A stretch of DNA of 64,000 nt, taken from positions 1 through 64,000 of the forward strand of contig NZ_MLYR01000087.1 of the NCBI RefSeq assembly GCF_001866655.1. The letters run 5' to 3'. Position 1 is the first letter of the stretch. Every line of letters begins with the position of its first letter. The notes under the pieces are model-generated. The model worked only from the letters and a program-made list of their open reading frames with translations. It made no database searches and was not told the origin of the DNA. Made by a program: the position numbers and the translations under genes. Positions 16,806 to 25,164 of this stretch are shown in pieces. The DNA comes from Bacillus sp. MUM 116 (GTDB taxonomy: Bacteria; Bacillota; Bacilli; Bacillales; Cytobacillaceae).

Positions 16806-17624
16806 TTATCCCAGCAGGTAAGAAATAATATCCTGATTCGTAATTTGAAGCGAGCTTGGGATATCCTCACGATTTGACTTCAATGCAAAATAGAAAGTGT
16901 CGGCCTTTTCCTGAAACAAGCGATAGTTTAATAGGCTTTTTTCACTATCTAGTTTGCTTATTATCTGTTCATAAAATTGTCCTTGCTTCATCCGATCCAC
17001 TGAACCTAAGTGAAAGGTCCCTTCTAGCTTATTTTCAATGATGAATCGGAGTTGCTTGGCTAACTGAATATCTAAAAGATTGTTACAAACTAGATTGCTG
17101 TACACATCGATCATGTTTTGATTTTTTATACTTTCTTTGATTTCTTTATATCTGGGAGAATCCTTCCCCCATATCGCTGGGATTCGAATAATGATTGCCC
17201 GCTCAGCTAACATTTCCCTCAGCATCTTTTCGCATTCAATTTTGAAATTTCCATAATCGGATTGGGAAAAAGGTAGATCTGTTTCGGTGTAGGGTCTAGA
17301 ATAGTCACCATCAAATACATTTGTGGTAGACAAGAAATACAAACTACTATCCTTATGGCGTAAATCCTCAACTAATTCTTTATGAAACTTTAGCTGATGA
17401 TCATAGTCTCCTCTAAGGCAAGATATCACAATGTCGGGTTTCATTACATGGATGACTTCCTTTAGCTTATCGGTTTGCTTAACCTCCAATTGAAACTGCT
17501 TGCCATCTGGGATATTGGATACAGAAGAAGAATACGTTCCATAAACATCGAATCCATTTTTCAATTCATCGACCAAAGCTCTCCCGACAAGACCACTCGC
17601 ACCAAGAATCAGAACCTTTTCCAT
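16806..17624 (-). CDS. SDR/RmlD-like sugar-nucleotide reductase
   Basis: 272 residues with an NAD(P)-binding Rossmann start KVLILGASGLVGRALVDEL, substrate-side FLSTTNVFDGDYSRPYTETD and RIPAIWGKDSPRY, matching the dTDP-4-dehydrorhamnose-reductase branch of extended SDRs. The catalytic Tyr-x-x-x-Lys is visible as YGNFK near residue 147. The reaction is uncertain because no other rhamnose genes are nearby. ATG at 17624 follows GGGGGAA. Confidence 0.8.
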   Translation of the reverse strand: MEKVLILGASGLVGRALVDELKNGFDVYGTYSSSVSNIPDGKQFQLEVKQTDKLKEVIHVMKPDIVISCLRGDYDHQLKFHKELVEDLRHKDSSLYFLSTTNVFDGDYSRPYTETDLPFSQSDYGNFKIECEKMLREMLAERAIIIRIPAIWGKDSPRYKEIKESIKNQNMIDVYSNLVCNNLLDIQLAKQLRFIIENKLEGTFHLGSVDRMKQGQFYEQIISKLDSEKSLLNYRLFQEKADTFYFALKSNREDIPSSLQITNQDIISYLLG

Positions 17625-17718
17625 CGATATTCCCCCATTCATCAACATCTTATTTATTATTAAACGAACAATTCCTTAATAAAGATACGGATAAACTCGA
17701 TTATTCCTAGCTAAACTG

Positions 17719-17765
17719 TTCGACAAAAATCGGGCGGTGACAGGCACCACCCGATTTTTGTCGAA
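17719..17765. repeat. REP-like palindrome (GGTGACAGGCACC core), copy 1
   Basis: A near-perfect inverted repeat: CGACAAAAATCGGG...CCCGATTTTTGTCG around GGTG-ACAGG-CACC. It lies between the reductase gene and the DUF3231 pair. Confidence 0.85.
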
Positions 17766-17807
17766 TCCAGAGAACAAGAAAAAGCCATCCCTTTAGGACA
17801 GCTGCTG

Positions 17808-18356
17808 TCATTGGCTTGGTAATCCGGGCGGACAATAGAGGGGTGGAACTTTCAGCCATCCTCGTTTTTTCAGAAGGACTTTCATGGTTGCTCCAAATGT
17901 CATGTATTCCTGTAAAAACCCTACCCATATCAAACTCACATCGTTGCGGACGGCCTCATTGATGGCGTTAGCACAATAGTTGATCCCTAGAAATATTTTA
18001 ATATTAATGCTGTTTGCCAGTTCATCATCGGTCAACTTGACTCCCGGCGGTATCTTATTCGGGTCTGAGAGTGGTTTCGATTCCGTTAAAGGTGGTAGGG
18101 GTACTCCTTCTGATCGCAAAAATACTATCAATCGTTCTTTCTGTGATTTGAGCATTTTTACGATTTCATGAAAGGCATTCCTCAATTCGGGGTCCGTTGT
18201 ACTGTTAATTCCTGCTTCTGAATGTACTTGTTCATCCCCTATTTCAGAAAGGAAGGACCAGAAAGACATAACCTCACCAACATGTAAAGGTGGTTTGGGT
18301 ACATCGTCCATCAATGATTGAACGATATTTTTAACCGCTTCTAATAGGTCTGGCAC
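17808..18356 (-). CDS. DUF3231 family protein, downstream copy
   Basis: 182 residues. KRGWLKVPPLYCPPG at the C-terminus and PLHVGEVMSFWSFL near the N-terminus mark the DUF3231 family, a helical-bundle family of Bacillaceae sometimes linked to spores. GTG at 18356 follows AGGAAGG by 8 nt and is only 5 bp after the stop of its paralogue, so they form an operon. The ATG used by the paralogue is out of frame here because of a one-base difference. Function unknown. Confidence 0.8.
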   Translation of the reverse strand: MPDLLEAVKNIVQSLMDDVPKPPLHVGEVMSFWSFLSEIGDEQVHSEAGINSTTDPELRNAFHEIVKMLKSQKERLIVFLRSEGVPLPPLTESKPLSDPNKIPPGVKLTDDELANSINIKIFLGINYCANAINEAVRNDVSLIWVGFLQEYMTFGATMKVLLKKRGWLKVPPLYCPPGLPSQ

Positions 18357-18361
18357 ATTTC

Positions 18362-18919
18362 TCACCTTCCTGTATTCGGTGAACCGGGTGGATAATAAGG
18401 CGGTGGAGCTTGCAGCCACCCTCGTTTTCGCATTTGTGATTTCAGTGTTGTTAAAAAGGTTATATGTTCCTGCAAAAATTTAGCCCACATCATCCCAACA
18501 TCGCTTAGAATGGTTTGAGCGGATCCATTCGCACAGTTTGTAATCGCCATCGATATTTTTTTCCTAAGGCTGTTTGCCAGTTCCTTATCCGTTAATTTGA
18601 CGCCCAAGGGGACACTATTTGGATCTGAGATGGGTTTCGATTCACTTGTGGGTGGTAAGGGCACTCCTTCTAACCGTAAAAATGATGTGAGCTGCTCTTT
18701 CTGCGATTTAAACAGCTCTACTGCTTCATGAAGGCTTTTTCTCAGTTCAGGGTCGGTTGTGCTGTTCATTCCTGCTTCCGTCTGTACTTGTGTCTCCGCA
18801 CATAGAGTTAAAAATAACCAGCAAGCCATCACTTCACCAACATGTAATGGCGATTTGGGCTCATCGTCAACCAACGATTGCACCACATTCTTAATAGCTT
18901 CCAATACATCTGGGCACAT
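18362..18919 (-). CDS. DUF3231 family protein, upstream copy
   Basis: A 185-residue paralogue of the gene just downstream: PLHVGEVMACWLFL, GMNSTTDPELRKSLHEAVEL and RKRGWLQAPPPYYPPG align throughout. Many DUF3231 proteins contain two such domains in one chain; here each is a separate single-domain gene, suggesting tandem duplication or splitting. ATG follows AAAGGAG by 8 nt. A role in spores is possible but unproven. Confidence 0.8.
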   Translation of the reverse strand: MCPDVLEAIKNVVQSLVDDEPKSPLHVGEVMACWLFLTLCAETQVQTEAGMNSTTDPELRKSLHEAVELFKSQKEQLTSFLRLEGVPLPPTSESKPISDPNSVPLGVKLTDKELANSLRKKISMAITNCANGSAQTILSDVGMMWAKFLQEHITFLTTLKSQMRKRGWLQAPPPYYPPGSPNTGR

Positions 18920-19002
18920 ATTCCGCACTCCTTTCTTTCTGTTAATTTCTCCTATTGGCATTTTTTTAATACAAAAAAGGTAGCTTCGGTATTATCTGAA
19001 AT

Positions 19003-19044
19003 CGACAAAAATCGGGCGGTGACAGGCACCACCCGATTTTTGTC
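19003..19044. repeat. REP-like palindrome, copy 2
   Basis: Virtually identical to the copy at 17719: CGACAAAAATCGGGCGGTG / CACCACCCGATTTTTGTC around ACAGG. It is fused to the broken end of the RpiR remnant. Confidence 0.85.
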
Positions 19045-19120
19045 CTTCCACTACCTTTGGAAAAACATTTTTTCGGAGTTTCTCTCTTTTTTGTCCTTCT
19101 ACCACCTCTGGATGGACACT

Positions 19121-19396
19121 TTTGTAGTTCAATTCCTGGGCTGCAAGGCCTGAGCTTCCTAGCCCATAAATGAAGATGCGCTTTGCTTCTTTCATATAGG
19201 TTAGCACCTGTTCAAACGGTTTTGCATCAATTAGCGACTCGACATCGGACAACATATCTCGGTAGGAAGCGAACAGCTTTTTTTCAATCCCGTCCCTTTC
19301 TTTCCGCTCAGAGCCTCCAGCTAGCCGCACTTTCAACTCAACAAAATTGCTGCAGGATAACTTTTTCGCAAACCGGGTAATTGTACTTTTGAATTT
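19121..19396 (-). pseudogene. Remnant of a MurR/RpiR-family regulator
   Basis: The minus strand reads STITRFAKKLSCSNFVELK, then FIYGLGSSGLAAQELNYK. These are the end of the RpiR helix-turn-helix domain, the linker and the start of its SIS sugar-binding domain. There is a frame break near 19370, the HTH start is missing, and the SIS domain stops where repeat DNA begins. Both ends are lost, so it is a dead gene. Intact relatives control amino-sugar or cell-wall recycling genes. Confidence 0.7.
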
Positions 19397-19424
19397 TTAG
19401 TGATGGAATCTTTTCTCGTTAAGA

Positions 19425-19470
19425 TTTAAGTGGAAGGTATTGCTTGAACTGAAAGGTAAATCTTTAAAAC
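19425..19470. repeat. Fragment of the 21-bp-phased repeat family
   Basis: AGTGGAAGGTATT and TGAAAGGTAAATCTTTAAAA on the plus strand match the inverted form of the phased-array units at 24740-25050. Only about two units remain. Confidence 0.45.
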
Positions 19471-19476
19471 GGTAAT

Positions 19477-19511
19477 AATAAAAGACACACCATTTTGGCA
19501 TGTCTTTTATT
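19477..19511. terminator. Bidirectional terminator after the YceI gene
   Basis: AATAAAAGACA..CCA pairs with TGG..TGTCTTTTATT; A/T-rich arms serve both strands. It lies 6 bp past the YceI stop. Confidence 0.75.
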
Positions 19512-19516
19512 TCCTA

Positions 19517-20047
19517 TTAAGCTTTGGATGCCTGTATATCCAGTGAAATTTGAACTTGATCTGCCACTAAAACTCCGCCAGTTTCTAATGCAGCGTTCCA
19601 AGTTAGACCATATTCACTTCTACTAATGGATCCATGAGCTTCAAAACCGACTTTTTCATTTCCCCAAGGATCTTTGCCACTTCCTTCATAACTTACGGTA
19701 AATGTTTCCGGTTTGGTAGTTCCGCGAATTGTTAAATCTCCTGTAATTTCATATTCACCCGGACTTTTCTTCGTAATTTGAGTTGACTTAAAGGTCATTT
19801 TCGGAAAATGTTCAACATCAAAAAAATCGGCCGAACGCAAATGGTTATCACGTTCTTCGTTACGTGTATCAACACTATTAACATCTACAGTGAATTCGAT
19901 TGACGCCGTTGTTAGATCATCAAGATCGGCTTCTATTGATGCTTCAAAAGTTTGAAACGCTCCTCTTACTTTCGATACCATCATATGTCTAATTTTAAAA
20001 TCAATACTGCTATGTGTAGCGTCAACATTCCAATTATTCTTTGCCAC
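19517..20047 (-). CDS. YceI-family protein
   Basis: A 176-residue lipocalin-like beta barrel: NWNVDATHSSIDFKIRHMM, VDVNSVDTRNEERDNHLRSADFFD and GDLTIRGTTKP are the family hallmarks. YceI proteins bind long isoprenoid or amide lipids; here there is no signal peptide, so it is presumably cytoplasmic, as in other Bacillus. A bidirectional terminator follows at 19477-19511. Confidence 0.92.
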   Translation of the reverse strand: MAKNNWNVDATHSSIDFKIRHMMVSKVRGAFQTFEASIEADLDDLTTASIEFTVDVNSVDTRNEERDNHLRSADFFDVEHFPKMTFKSTQITKKSPGEYEITGDLTIRGTTKPETFTVSYEGSGKDPWGNEKVGFEAHGSISRSEYGLTWNAALETGGVLVADQVQISLDIQASKA

Positions 20048-20367
20048 AAAATCCCTCCTAGAATATTTGTTAACTCATAGGAAACAGATTAGACAATTTA
20101 CTTATATTTTATTCAGCCAATCTTCTTTATCAGCTAAATTTCGACAAGTATTCGACAAGTGATAAACATCCTAATGTTTGGGAACTCCCCTTACCCGCTT
20201 TTTTAATCCTTCTTTATTTAAGATTTCCACTTAAAAATAAACATGATAATGTAAAAGACCGTGGCGATGGAAGGAGCACAAAACGTAAGCAAATCAAATC
20301 TGTTAAGGTGAAAAATGAGAGAGGATAATTGTGAATTGAGGGAATATGGAAGGAGGGGTTGAAACAA
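20048..20367. other. Intergenic DNA
   Basis: Holds the YceI promoter region and leads into the small ORF at 20368. No other supported feature was seen. Confidence 0.35.
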
Positions 20368-20454
20368 ATGGATATCATAAAGGAAATTTGGATGGTGACA
20401 GCTGCACCACCCTTTATTATTCCAGTTCCTAATCCGCCAGAATTAACCCCTTAA
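20368..20454 (+). CDS. Possible 28-residue microprotein, convergent with dat
   Basis: AAGGAGG lies 11 nt before an ATG that opens MDIIKEIWMVTAAPPFIIPV followed by PNPPELTP and a stop: a short hydrophobic, proline-rich peptide. Its 3' end overlaps the last 26 bases of dat on the other strand. Part of it (GGTGACAGCTGCACCACC) resembles the REP-like core elsewhere in the window, so it may be repeat-derived. Not recognised as a known family. Confidence 0.35.
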   Translation: MDIIKEIWMVTAAPPFIIPVPNPPELTP

Positions 20455-21268
20455 ATTTATTATAAATTTTCATCGTCAATTCTCCCGGATTTCCTTCGCC
20501 TATACTTTTTCCATCAACATTGATGATTGGCAGTATTTCCGATGTTGTACTCGTGATAAATACTTCATCCGCTTGAAGTAGTTCTTCAGGTGTGAATTTC
20601 TTTTCGATGAAAGGGATCCCTAAAGATTCGGTAACTTTTTTTACGGCCATTCGTGTGATCCCGGATAAAATTTGCTTCGATAGCGGTGTCGTATAAACCG
20701 CTCCATCCTTCACCATATACACATTCGAACTGGTTCCTTCTGTGATATGCCCATCTCTTACCAGGATCGCTTCATAGCAGCCGGCATCATGCGCGGTTTG
20801 TTTTGCTAAAATATTGGGAAGAAGGTTTAAGGATTTAATATAACAATTAGCCCAGCGCTCATCTTCATGAAAGATCGCCTTCATTCCTTTGTCTCTTGCC
20901 TCATTTTCAATCGCATGCACCGGTCGAACCGTCATCGTAATTGATACGGGGGCAGCCGGGAATAGATGCTGCCTTACAGCAACCCCTCTTGTAATTTGTA
21001 AATAAACAGCACTTTCCAGTTCGTTTGATTTTTGAACCGCTTCTAAAATGAGTGCTTTAAGGTCTTCCACTGATTGTTGAATCGGTAATTTGATCGCCTT
21101 TGCACTTTGAATCAGCCGTTGCAAGTGCTCCTCCAGCATAAAAGGTTTTCCATTATATACCCGAATCACTTCATATACACCGTCACCAAATTGATGACCT
21201 CGTTCATCAATTGGAATGACAGGTTCGTCCAATTGGACATACTTACCGTTAGCGTAGCCAATGTTCAT
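20429..21268 (-). CDS. dat: D-amino-acid aminotransferase
   Basis: A 279-residue fold-type IV PLP enzyme converting D-alanine + 2-oxoglutarate to pyruvate + D-glutamate, supplying D-Glu for peptidoglycan. GHQFGDGVYEVIRVYNGKPF, the PLP lysine in CYIKSLNLLPN (Lys145) and EGTSSNVYMV are diagnostic. Length and lysine position match characterised Bacillus Dat. The ATG has a GGGGGAGG ribosome site upstream. Monocistronic. Confidence 0.93.
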   Translation of the reverse strand: MNIGYANGKYVQLDEPVIPIDERGHQFGDGVYEVIRVYNGKPFMLEEHLQRLIQSAKAIKLPIQQSVEDLKALILEAVQKSNELESAVYLQITRGVAVRQHLFPAAPVSITMTVRPVHAIENEARDKGMKAIFHEDERWANCYIKSLNLLPNILAKQTAHDAGCYEAILVRDGHITEGTSSNVYMVKDGAVYTTPLSKQILSGITRMAVKKVTESLGIPFIEKKFTPEELLQADEVFITSTTSEILPIINVDGKSIGEGNPGELTMKIYNKFKGLILAD

Positions 21269-21405
21269 TATTGTTTTCCTCCCCCTGTTTGCATAACTAT
21301 CAAAATTTAAACTAGTGACCTATATATTATAGTAAAAGGCAAATGATTAAAATAATCCAATCGAAGTTTGTCATAATAGCTATGAAATATTTTTATAAGG
21401 GGTAA

Positions 21406-21522
21406 CTTATTAACGGCCGTATTCACTGGGATGAACTTTATAGTGCAAGCGATTTTTTGGAGTGGGAAGCACTTGAAGATGACCGGAAGGAACTTGAAAA
21501 TAAGTTAGATATTCGAAAATGA
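21406..21522 (+). pseudogene. C-terminal fragment of an unrecognised protein
   Basis: The frame INGRIHWDELYSASDFLEWE continues with ALEDDRKELENKLDIRK-stop: well-formed acidic protein sequence but with a stop just upstream and no start codon or ribosome site. Probably the tail of a lost gene. Family not recognised. Confidence 0.4.
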
Positions 21523-21596
21523 CAGATGAATATTAGCGACGGCAAAAAGTGGCTCATATGAAATCACAAGATATAAGAGGTAGGAACTAGCTTATT

Positions 21597-21633
21597 TTCG
21601 ACAGATTCCAGCCACCACCCGTTTTTTGTCGAG
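21597..21633. repeat. Degenerate REP-like palindrome, copy 3
   Basis: TTCGACAGATTCCAGCCACCACCCGTTTTTTGTCGA, shown here by its ends TTCGAC and TTTTGTCGA, keeps the outer arms of the family but has lost the GGTGACAGG centre. Confidence 0.5.
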
Positions 21634-21727
21634 GCTGTTTTCTAAAAGATTGTTGTTTGTAAGTTTTTTCATTATTAATTCCTCCATTTATTTATTTGTT
21701 AAACTGTCTTTTGTTTATAGCCTTTTT

Positions 21728-21898
21728 AATTATAGGGTTGTTGTAGAAGATATGGATAAAGCTATTTCTTCCTGTAGAAAATCTGGAATTTTATTAGAAT
21801 CGAGTGAACCCAAACACGGTATCAATGGTCGTAAAACAATTCGTTTTAGAGGGCCGAACAGGGAAATGCTGCAATTTGTAGAGGAAAGAAGGGGATAA
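21728..21898 (+). pseudogene. C-terminal remnant of a VOC/glyoxalase-family protein
   Basis: VVVEDMDKAISSCRKSGI, then RKTIRFRGPNREMLQFVEER-stop corresponds to the last beta-alpha-beta-beta module of a vicinal-oxygen-chelate protein, with the final metal-ligand Glu in LQFVEE. The N-terminal half is missing and replaced by repeat-derived DNA. A terminator remains 24 bp past the stop. Confidence 0.6.
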
Positions 21899-21921
21899 AC
21901 ACTAACAATAAAAACAAAAAT

Positions 21922-21956
21922 GCCAATCTTTTTATATTTTTTAAGATTGGCGTTTT
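21922..21956 (+). terminator. Rho-independent terminator
   Basis: GCCAATCTT pairs with AAGATTGGC around a 12-nt T-rich loop, followed by GTTTTC. Confidence 0.75.
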
Positions 21957-22046
21957 CGTCTGATAAAAAGGTGAAAAGGGTTCATTTTTCTTTATACCAC
22001 CCTTGCTTGGAAGTATTTTCTAAACGGTGAATTTCCTAAATTCGTA

Positions 22047-22145
22047 TTATCTTATATATAATTTATTACGCAAATTTTCGTAGTGTTGCGCCGCTTTTTT
22101 ATAGTCCTCAATAGTAGTATGAATGTAATTTAACAATTTTTTCAT
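22047..22145 (-). CDS. Possible 32-residue microprotein
   Basis: GGGGG lies 8 nt upstream of an ATG that opens MKKLLNYIHTTIEDYKKAAQ followed by HYENLRNKLYIR and a stop: an amphipathic helix with basic ends. It has a good ribosome site and Lys/Tyr-rich composition typical of real small Bacillus proteins. No terminator or known family was recognised. Confidence 0.45.
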   Translation of the reverse strand: MKKLLNYIHTTIEDYKKAAQHYENLRNKLYIR

Positions 22146-22208
22146 TTGAATAACCCCCTGTTTATTTATGAACTTATTATTAAACAAATACATCTATTTG
22201 ACAAAGAC

Positions 22209-22281
22209 AATGAAAACGGGAACATTACTCATGAAAGCGGAAACATCAATCCAAAATGTATAGAATGCTCCCGTTTTCTCA
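22209..22281. repeat. Inverted repeat with long loop
   Basis: TGAAAACGGGA near 22209 pairs with TCCCGTTTTCTCA near 22270, with further ACAT/ATG pairings inside. It could be a terminator or a short mobile-repeat relic. Confidence 0.35.
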
Positions 22282-22332
22282 TTATTTTACGGTGTAAGGC
22301 ACCTTTAAATATTGATTCTCTCCAACTATTAC

Positions 22333-22363
22333 GAAAAAAGATCACCTTTTGAACGGTGATCTT
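22333..22363 (-). terminator. Terminator of the betaine-binding pseudogene
   Basis: On the minus strand AGATCACC-GTTCAAAA-GGTGATCT is followed by six T residues, 16 bp after the stop codon. Confidence 0.85.
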
Positions 22364-22378
22364 CGTTTATTTCTTATA

Positions 22379-22843
<465 letters not shown>

Positions 22844-23064
22844 TTATATTTTCAAATAGCAAATGAGAACGTCACTCTATATGTAAGGTGATAATTTTAC
22901 GATATTTCTTCGTCAAATGGCAGTGTATGACTAATAAATTTTTTTCTCTTATCATACAAATATCAAAATATATAGTTGAATATATCTACTCATGTTAAAA
23001 TCAAATGGAATATTTTTCTTAATATGAATGTATTTATAACTATTTTTTATAAGGAGAAATGAAA

Positions 23065-23598
23065 ATGAAAAAAATCTTCTCGCTTTTTGTAAGTATTTGT
23101 TTACTGGCGGTATTCTTTACGAGTAATTCGACCGAAGCTCAAGCTGCGTCCTATGACAAAGCCTCTGCAATCAAAACTCTTGCTGTAAAATCTTCTCCAG
23201 GCTCATCATATAAAACAATTGGGATAATTAAAAAGGGCGCAACAGTGAAAGTATATGGTGGAGTACCTGTCGGTAAGGACCAGGATGACTGGTATTCTTT
23301 TCAGCAATATGGCTTTTCCAAAATCAAATACAAAAACAAATATGCATATGTCAAAACGGATGATCTAAAGTTTGCTAATCCATTTAATTGGGCTCCAGGA
23401 GTAAAATCAAGTGTGATTAAAAGCGTTTATAATAATAAATATGTTTCAAAACACGATAAAATAAAAATAGTTAAATATGCTGATTCGGGGAAAAAAGGCT
23501 CTCCTGGATTTTATGTAATGTATGTACAGCAAAATGGAAAAGGCGAATGGTTTGAGCTTATTAATATTAACTGTAAAACAGGTTGGTATCACGGTTAA
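23065..23598 (+). CDS. Secreted SH3-like protein
   Basis: 177 residues. The signal peptide (about 1-28, IFSLFVSICLLAVFFTSNS then AQAA) is followed by a bacterial SH3-type module (about 35-95) with VKSSPGSSYKTIGIIKKGATV and YAYVKTDDLKF, then an unassigned ~80-residue domain ending GWYHG. SH3b modules bind peptidoglycan, so an extracellular wall-associated role is likely. ATG at 23065 follows AAGGAG by 8 nt. AT-rich; no operon partner. Confidence 0.8.
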   Translation: MKKIFSLFVSICLLAVFFTSNSTEAQAASYDKASAIKTLAVKSSPGSSYKTIGIIKKGATVKVYGGVPVGKDQDDWYSFQQYGFSKIKYKNKYAYVKTDDLKFANPFNWAPGVKSSVIKSVYNNKYVSKHDKIKIVKYADSGKKGSPGFYVMYVQQNGKGEWFELININCKTGWYHG

Positions 23599-23647
23599 TT
23601 TTTTGAACAAGTCTCGTCTAAAAAAATTTCTTTTAATAATAGAAAAA

Positions 23648-23677
23648 CAACAAACTTTGCGAAAACAGCCTTTGTCG
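23648..23677. repeat. Isolated MITE-like terminal repeat
   Basis: CAACAAACTTTGCGAAAACA then GCCTTT matches the right end of the MITE-like elements at 32739 and 63246. A left-end-like sequence (GGCTGTTTTCTAAAAGATTG) lies in the opposite sense at about 21634. Confidence 0.5.
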
Positions 23678-23683
23678 AATATG

Positions 23684-23714
23684 AAAAGCTGACAATAAAA
23701 ATTGCCAGCTTTTC
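23684..23714 (-). terminator. Terminator of the SH3/DUF3298 gene
   Basis: AAAAGCTG.CAAT pairs with ATTG.CAGCTTTT, just past the stop on the minus strand. Confidence 0.7.
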
Positions 23715-23720
23715 TGGAGA

Positions 23721-24614
23721 TTACTTATAAACCGAACTCGGTATTTTCACGGTTGGGAAACCCGCCGCATATGGGCCTACTTCGTATTCTTGGAAGACTA
23801 ATTTAATCCCGCCATCCACATAATAAAATTGGGTATCTTTGTTAATGTGCACATCACTTAGTTTGGAAATGTAGAAAATCTCGGGATGTTTCATCATGTA
23901 GTTGTAGGCGTATTTTTGCACTTTGCTGATTTTGGTCTTTGAAGTAAGGATGTTCATCAGCTTTATTTGATTTCCATTGCTGATTGTAAAGTTATAGGAA
24001 GTTGCCGTTTCGATTCCATGTGCACCGCCTTGATACAAAGAATCATAGATTAGGATACTCAATTGCTTTCCATCATTGTAATTAACATCATAAGTAGTAT
24101 AGTAACCGTAATCACATGCATATGGACTTTCCTTGCACAATTGCGGCTCGTCATGTTTGATTTGCTTTTCATCAGCTAACATCTTGAGGTAATTCTTATA
24201 AGCACCCTTGGCATAGTTTAATAATGCCTGGTTTATTTTCTTTTCGGCTGTTTTGCTTTGTAGCCCTGTCACCTGCGGATACTTGAGGTCACTGATATTT
24301 TTATATTTATATGTCTTTACCGTAACTCCGAATTTTAGATATTTGGTTGTGACATATGCTTTTTTGCCTTTATAACGTATTTCAGACCAACTTGATTTTT
24401 GGGCGTAGACGGTTACTTTTGTGCCTTTTTTCAGGGATCCCACCGTTTTGTAATTGGTGCCTGCCCCGCTTCTCACATTTAATTTGTCCACCGCTACAGT
24501 GGCCGTTTTGGTGGTGGCTGCTTTGACTGGTTCGTTGCTCATTACAAATGTAGAAAACATCGCCAAAATGACTGCGAAAACTAGTGATAACTTCATCGTT
24601 TTTAATCCCTTCAC
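23721..24614 (-). CDS. Secreted SH3b-DUF3298 protein
   Basis: 297 residues: signal peptide (about 1-32), an SH3b domain (about 38-95) with VDKLNVRSGAGTNYKTVGSL and YVTTKYLKF, then a DUF4163/DUF3298-type domain containing GGAHGIETATSYNF and ending QEYEVGPYAAGFPTVKIP. DUF3298 is also found in the extracellular part of anti-sigma factor RsiV, which binds lysozyme; no such role can be claimed here. The GTG start is 7 nt after GGAGG. Confidence 0.85.
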   Translation of the reverse strand: MKGLKTMKLSLVFAVILAMFSTFVMSNEPVKAATTKTATVAVDKLNVRSGAGTNYKTVGSLKKGTKVTVYAQKSSWSEIRYKGKKAYVTTKYLKFGVTVKTYKYKNISDLKYPQVTGLQSKTAEKKINQALLNYAKGAYKNYLKMLADEKQIKHDEPQLCKESPYACDYGYYTTYDVNYNDGKQLSILIYDSLYQGGAHGIETATSYNFTISNGNQIKLMNILTSKTKISKVQKYAYNYMMKHPEIFYISKLSDVHINKDTQFYYVDGGIKLVFQEYEVGPYAAGFPTVKIPSSVYK

Positions 24615-24734
24615 ACAAACTCCTCCTTTGCATTTTTCAATAACAATCCAAATTTTAACAGATTATTAGGCGAAATTAAATCAAAAAGTATTCGACATTT
24701 TCCGCCTGATCCATGAATTTTGTCGGTGTCAATT

Positions 24735-25060
24735 TAAGTGGCTGGTAAAACGGGAGAACTGGAGGGTAAATTGATCAAAGTGGTGGGTAAATTAGTCAAA
24801 CCGGAAGGTATAACTTCAAAAGTGGAAGGTAAAGGGATTTGGGGAAGTTGGCTGGTTGTTTTTTTAGTAGTTTTATAGCATAAATCTTTTTTTCCTTCTG
24901 TTATCCGGAAGTAAATTTCCTTTTTTCAGGTGTTTGGATTGGGTGGATGGTCAAAGTGGAGAGTAAAATTGCAAAAGTGGAAGGGAAAACTACAAAACCG
25001 GTGGATAAACTAGTCAAACTGGAAGGTAAATCTTCAAAAGTGGAAGGTATTCCAAATTCG
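24735..25060. repeat. 21-bp-phased repeat array (inverted orientation)
   Basis: Units such as AAAGTGGTGGGTAAATTAGT, AAACCGGAAGGTATAACTTC, AAAGTGGAAGGTAAAGG and AAACTGGAAGGTAAATCTTC repeat every 21 bp in two blocks (about 24735-24840 and 24950-25050), the reverse complement of the array at 12500. No gene in the 550-bp gap. A half REP-like palindrome follows at 25064. Confidence 0.8.
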
Positions 25061-25063
25061 GGC

Positions 25064-25096
25064 TCTAAAAGGCACCACCCTAATTTTGTCGAATCT
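25064..25096. repeat. Half REP-like element, copy 4
   Basis: Keeps only the right half, GGCACCACCCTAATTTTGTC plus GAAT; the left arm is missing. Confidence 0.5.
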
Positions 25097-25164
25097 TATC
25101 CCCTCCCAATACTTCTGCTATAATGAGATTAAAAAGTGGATGAGCGTGAAAGAGGTGAAGCATC

